Shown one piece after another: positions 5,529-7,138 of a DNA stretch of 7,138 nt (positions are counted from its first letter, which is position 1; each line of letters opens with the position of its first letter). The DNA is from Erythrobacter sp. CCH5-A1. Its GTDB lineage: Bacteria > Pseudomonadota > Alphaproteobacteria > Sphingomonadales > Sphingomonadaceae. The stretch is taken from the NCBI RefSeq assembly GCF_001557115.1, contig NZ_LSKQ01000260.1, positions 1 to 7,138 of the forward strand, in the 5' to 3' direction. Both the position numbers and the translations under genes were made by a program. Under the pieces are notes generated by a model. That model made no database searches, was not told the DNA's origin, and worked only from the letters and a program-made list of their open reading frames with translations.

Positions 5529-5548
5529 TCAAGCCTCCTTTGCTTGAA
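5528..5548 (-). promoter_or_regulatory. Hairpin presenting the Shine-Dalgarno of the 171-residue gene
   Basis: TTCAAGC (5528-5534) and GCTTGAA (5542-5548) form a perfect 7-bp inverted repeat with a seven-base loop. In the mRNA the loop is AAAGGAG, most of the Shine-Dalgarno, and the 3' arm ends on the A of the start codon. This could expose the site or be bound by a regulator; it may also be chance. Confidence 0.5.
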
Positions 5549-5618
5549 CGGCACCTCCCCCTTCTCTCTCGCAGGCAGAGTTTCCGCTGAAGGTCGGCTC
5601 GGCTTGCAAGCACCGGGC

Positions 5619-5660
5619 AAAAGAAAAGGCCCGCCCGCGACAAATGTGCGGACGGGCCTT
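5619..5660 (-). terminator. Rho-independent terminator after DUF736
   Basis: On the minus strand AAGGCCCG...CGGGCCTT forms an 8-bp stem (5626-5633 with 5653-5660), continued after one mismatch by four or five more pairs, and is followed immediately by TTTTCTTTT (5619-5627). It lies about 50 bases after the DUF736 stop and before the next gene, so it ends the DUF736 transcript. Confidence 0.85.
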
Positions 5661-5667
5661 CCCGATG

Positions 5668-5695
5668 TGACCGGCGCGGGTCGCGGCACCGGTCA
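5668..5695. repeat. 7-bp inverted repeat between DUF736 and its terminator
   Basis: TGACCGG (5668-5674) pairs with CCGGTCA (5689-5695) across a 14-base loop. It lies 18 bases beyond the DUF736 stop and may add to the 3'-end structure of that message. Confidence 0.5.
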
Positions 5696-5712
5696 CGGGG
5701 GGCTTGTGCCGG

Positions 5713-6213
5713 TCAGGCGTCGACGCTCGCGCGCGTCTTGCCCTTGGGTGCCGGAGCAGTGCTCTCGCCCAGACCGTGGCCGGTGGCAGCGGCGCTGTCA
5801 ACGCCGCGGTCGCTGGCCGGTTCGTCGCCGGTGGCGGTGAGCGGCGGCAGGGCGCCTTCGCTCTCGCTGCCGAAGCCGTCGAGCGAGGCCTTGGGCTTCG
5901 AACGCCGCCAGGCGACATTGAAGCTCCCATCGTTCTGCTGGAACATGGCGACCGGGATCGGCGCCGAGAGGCTGGGATCGTCGATCTGGCCCGAGAGGAA
6001 GCATTCGCCGGTCTCGTTCGACGAGTATTCCCAGAGCGCGCCGATCTTGACCCAGCTGCGGCGGTCCGCCGAGAGCGCCATGAGGTCGAACTTGGGTGCC
6101 CGCTCGTTGGTGGATTCGAAGGCCCGCAGGGCGACGGTCGCGCTGAAGGTGAGGGTGGTGATGCGGCCGATGTGAACGCCTTCTGCGTTGGCCTTGAGGG
6201 TGCCGATGTTCAT
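5713..6213 (-). CDS. DUF736-family protein with long C-terminal tail
   Basis: A 166-residue protein. Residues 1-105 match the DUF736 family: MNIGTLKANAEGVHIGRITTL at the start, APKFDLMA near 39, WVKIGALWEYSS at 54-65 and NVAWRR at 99-104. DUF736 proteins are about 100-110 residues, have no established activity, and occur mainly on alphaproteobacterial plasmids and integrative elements close to transfer genes. Residues 106-166 (SESEGALPPLTATGDEPASD and onward) are low-complexity, rich in Ala, Ser, Pro and Gly, and probably disordered; this tail is longer than usual. AGGAGAA (6221-6227) lies seven bases before the ATG at 6213, which selects this start over in-frame upstream codons. A clear terminator follows, so it is at the end of its transcript, perhaps with the 116-residue gene upstream. 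Confidence 0.88.
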   Translation of the reverse strand: MNIGTLKANAEGVHIGRITTLTFSATVALRAFESTNERAPKFDLMALSADRRSWVKIGALWEYSSNETGECFLSGQIDDPSLSAPIPVAMFQQNDGSFNVAWRRSKPKASLDGFGSESEGALPPLTATGDEPASDRGVDSAAATGHGLGESTAPAPKGKTRASVDA

Positions 6214-6279
6214 GTCGAAGTTCTCCTGATGCCGTCCGAACCCCTTGTCCGGAACACCTTCTCCCATCCCCCCTCTCCT

Positions 6280-6296
6280 CCGGGCCTCTGGCCCGG
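6280..6296. repeat. 7-bp hairpin upstream of DUF736
   Basis: CCGGGCC-TCT-GGCCCGG, a perfect stem with a three-base loop, lies about 65 bases before the DUF736 start. A second small stem, CAGCCC-GGA-GGGCTG, is at 6335-6349. Neither is followed by a T-run. They occupy the 203-base gap between the 116-residue gene and DUF736, which otherwise shows nothing I can name. Confidence 0.5.
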
Positions 6297-6416
6297 CCCG
6301 TGCGCCAGCCACCGCAGGCGCGCGTCATCCTGTCCAGCCCGGAGGGCTGAGGAGTCTCGATAGTTGGATTGGAGCTGAACCAGCCCTGCTTCGAGCCAAG
6401 CGCGGTCTGTACCGAC

Positions 6417-6767
6417 CTAAGCTTCGGGCTCGGACCCATCCTTGATCTGGTTGAGGCGCGCCATGAACGCCTTGGCTTCCAGCTGATTGGGTCCATCGCG
6501 CGTGGCGAGGCAGGCCATCCTGTCGATCTCGAGCTGTGCGGCAAGACTTGCCTCGATATGGCAATAGGGCTCGAGCGCGCGGATTGCGTCAACCGCGCGG
6601 GGCAGCTCTCCGAAAGCGGTTCCGACCCATACGAGTTCCATTTCCTCCCCGTCTTCGTCAGGAGCGCTCAGAACCTGCGCGAAATAGGTCTGAAGCGGTC
6701 GGTCCCATCCGACATAGGCACTGGCAGCAGCAATCCCGTCACGAAGCGGTACTTTGTGCCTGCTCAT
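6417..6767 (-). CDS. Protein of unknown function, 116 residues
   Basis: Not recognised. A small soluble acidic protein. It opens with MSRHKVPLRDGIAAASAYVGWDR, followed by a strand-like TYFAQVLS, an acidic turn PDEDGEE, a beta stretch MELVWVGTAFGELP and helical segments at 57-90 and 95-108. Cysteines at 69 and 86 are isolated. GGGGAGG (6778-6784) lies about ten bases before the ATG at 6767, supporting this start. It runs in the same direction as DUF736 203 bases downstream, and the two may share a transcript because no terminator lies between them. The length, clean start and good third-position GC content favour a real gene. Confidence 0.72.
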   Translation of the reverse strand: MSRHKVPLRDGIAAASAYVGWDRPLQTYFAQVLSAPDEDGEEMELVWVGTAFGELPRAVDAIRALEPYCHIEASLAAQLEIDRMACLATRDGPNQLEAKAFMARLNQIKDGSEPEA

Positions 6768-6815
6768 GCGCTCGTTACCTCCCCACCCTTAACTGGGCCG
6801 ATGCCCCGCGGCGCA

Positions 6816-6827
6816 CTGACATGTCAG
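6816..6827. repeat. 12-base perfect palindrome
   Basis: CTGACATGTCAG lies 50 bases upstream of the 116-residue gene and 12 bases beyond the stop of the broken gene at 6840. It could be an operator half-site pair or part of a promoter region; no -35/-10 pair stands out beside it. Confidence 0.4.
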
Positions 6828-6839
6828 CCCCTGAACTCA

Positions 6840-6980
6840 TCAGTAGTCCGCTGGCCGCATCAGCGTGATGACGCGCCGTGTCATCGCTGGATTGGCCGGA
6901 TCCTCGGACCCAAATGCCAGTTCGGTGTCGTAATAGATCCTATGCAGGTCGGATCGGCTATGCCGTTGTTCCGTCAAACC
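6840..6980 (-). pseudogene. 3' remnant of an unknown gene, cut by the IS110 element
   Basis: The minus strand is open from 6980 to a TGA at 6840-6842. The last residues read LHRIYYDTELAFGSEDPANP followed by AMTRRVITLMRPADY, with codon use that looks genuine (GC-rich third positions, balanced composition). No ATG is present: the only candidate start is TTG at 6977, without a proper Shine-Dalgarno, and an in-frame stop lies at 6981-6983. The likely explanation is that the upstream part of the gene was replaced when the IS110-family element inserted somewhere around 6930-6985. I do not recognise the family. A tiny intact 45-residue gene from the TTG is the alternative. Confidence 0.45.
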
Positions 6981-6996
6981 TCACGGAGAACGCTAC

Positions 6997-7138
6997 ATGC
7001 AGAACTCGTCGTCAGATTACTGCCCCAAGACTTCTGTCATTGTCAGCGTTGAGCTCAGCAAGCGCAACTGGCTTGTTGCCTCTCTCTCGCCAGGAGCGGC
7101 GAAGCCTTCGCTGCGGACAATTCCTGCCGGGAACAGCA
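6997..7138 (+). CDS. IS110-family transposase, N-terminal part (runs off the window)
   Basis: The first 47 residues of an IS110-family transposase. After a short leader the sequence SVIVSVELSKRNWLVASLSP matches the first strand of the RuvC-like DEDD domain, where most members read GxDVSK; here the first acidic residue is glutamate in VELSK, as in one lineage of the family. GGAG at 6985-6988 lies eight bases before the ATG at 6997. The sequence continues to the window edge without a stop. Only a short stretch separates the ATG from the probable element end, so any guide RNA would be at the far end, as in the IS1111 group. It differs in lineage from the truncated transposase at the left edge (impression from sequence style, not an alignment). 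Confidence 0.75.
   Translation, partial: MQNSSSDYCPKTSVIVSVELSKRNWLVASLSPGAAKPSLRTIPAGNS

Noticed and set aside
5082..5840. Plus-strand open frame of 252 codons
   Set aside because: It crosses the 171-residue gene, a terminator and part of DUF736 in antisense; composition is Arg-rich and non-protein-like at the end.
5704..6363. Plus-strand open frame of 219 codons
   Set aside because: It is the shadow of the DUF736 gene on the other strand; no ribosome site or recognisable protein.

Overview
The window looks like an accessory stretch of a conjugative plasmid or integrative element from a GC-rich alphaproteobacterium, most likely a sphingomonad. This rests on GC-rich codon use, a DUF736 gene beside a short plasmid-type ssb, a Phd/PemK-type toxin-antitoxin pair, and a GTTC-N7-GTTC site, which is the alphaproteobacterial form of the LexA (SOS) box. 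The host assignment is inference; no rRNA or core housekeeping gene is present.

Layout. Bases 1-735 are mobile-element debris: a probable end of an IS21-type element (1-54) abuts a 5'-truncated IS110-family (IS1111 group) transposase gene (to 461), followed by that element's long 3' non-coding end, where IS1111 elements encode their target-choosing RNA. Bases 736-1231 hold no gene I can name but contain many hairpins. A LexA-type box (1232-1246) overlaps the -10 of a short gene for a zinc-ribbon protein (1257-1496, +). It converges on a 440-residue protein with a polymerase-beta-type nucleotidyltransferase motif (1619-2941, -).

From 3079 to 6767 all genes lie on the minus strand: ssb, a PemK/MazF-like toxin and its Phd/YefM-like antitoxin with a repeat-containing promoter, two overlapping genes of unknown function (123 and 171 residues), a terminator, a DUF736 gene and another unknown gene (116 residues). 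The right edge holds the 3' remnant of a minus-strand gene (6840-6980), probably cut by a second, different IS110-family element whose transposase starts at 6997 and runs off the window.

How it fits together. SSB, DUF736 and the unlabelled small proteins are the kind of cargo usually carried by conjugative elements; the toxin-antitoxin pair would stabilise the element; the LexA box suggests that at least one gene responds to DNA damage. The least explained parts are the hairpin-rich block at 805-1200, the lone winged-helix/nucleotidyltransferase protein, and the small SOS-box gene. I see no complete, clearly new multi-gene system.
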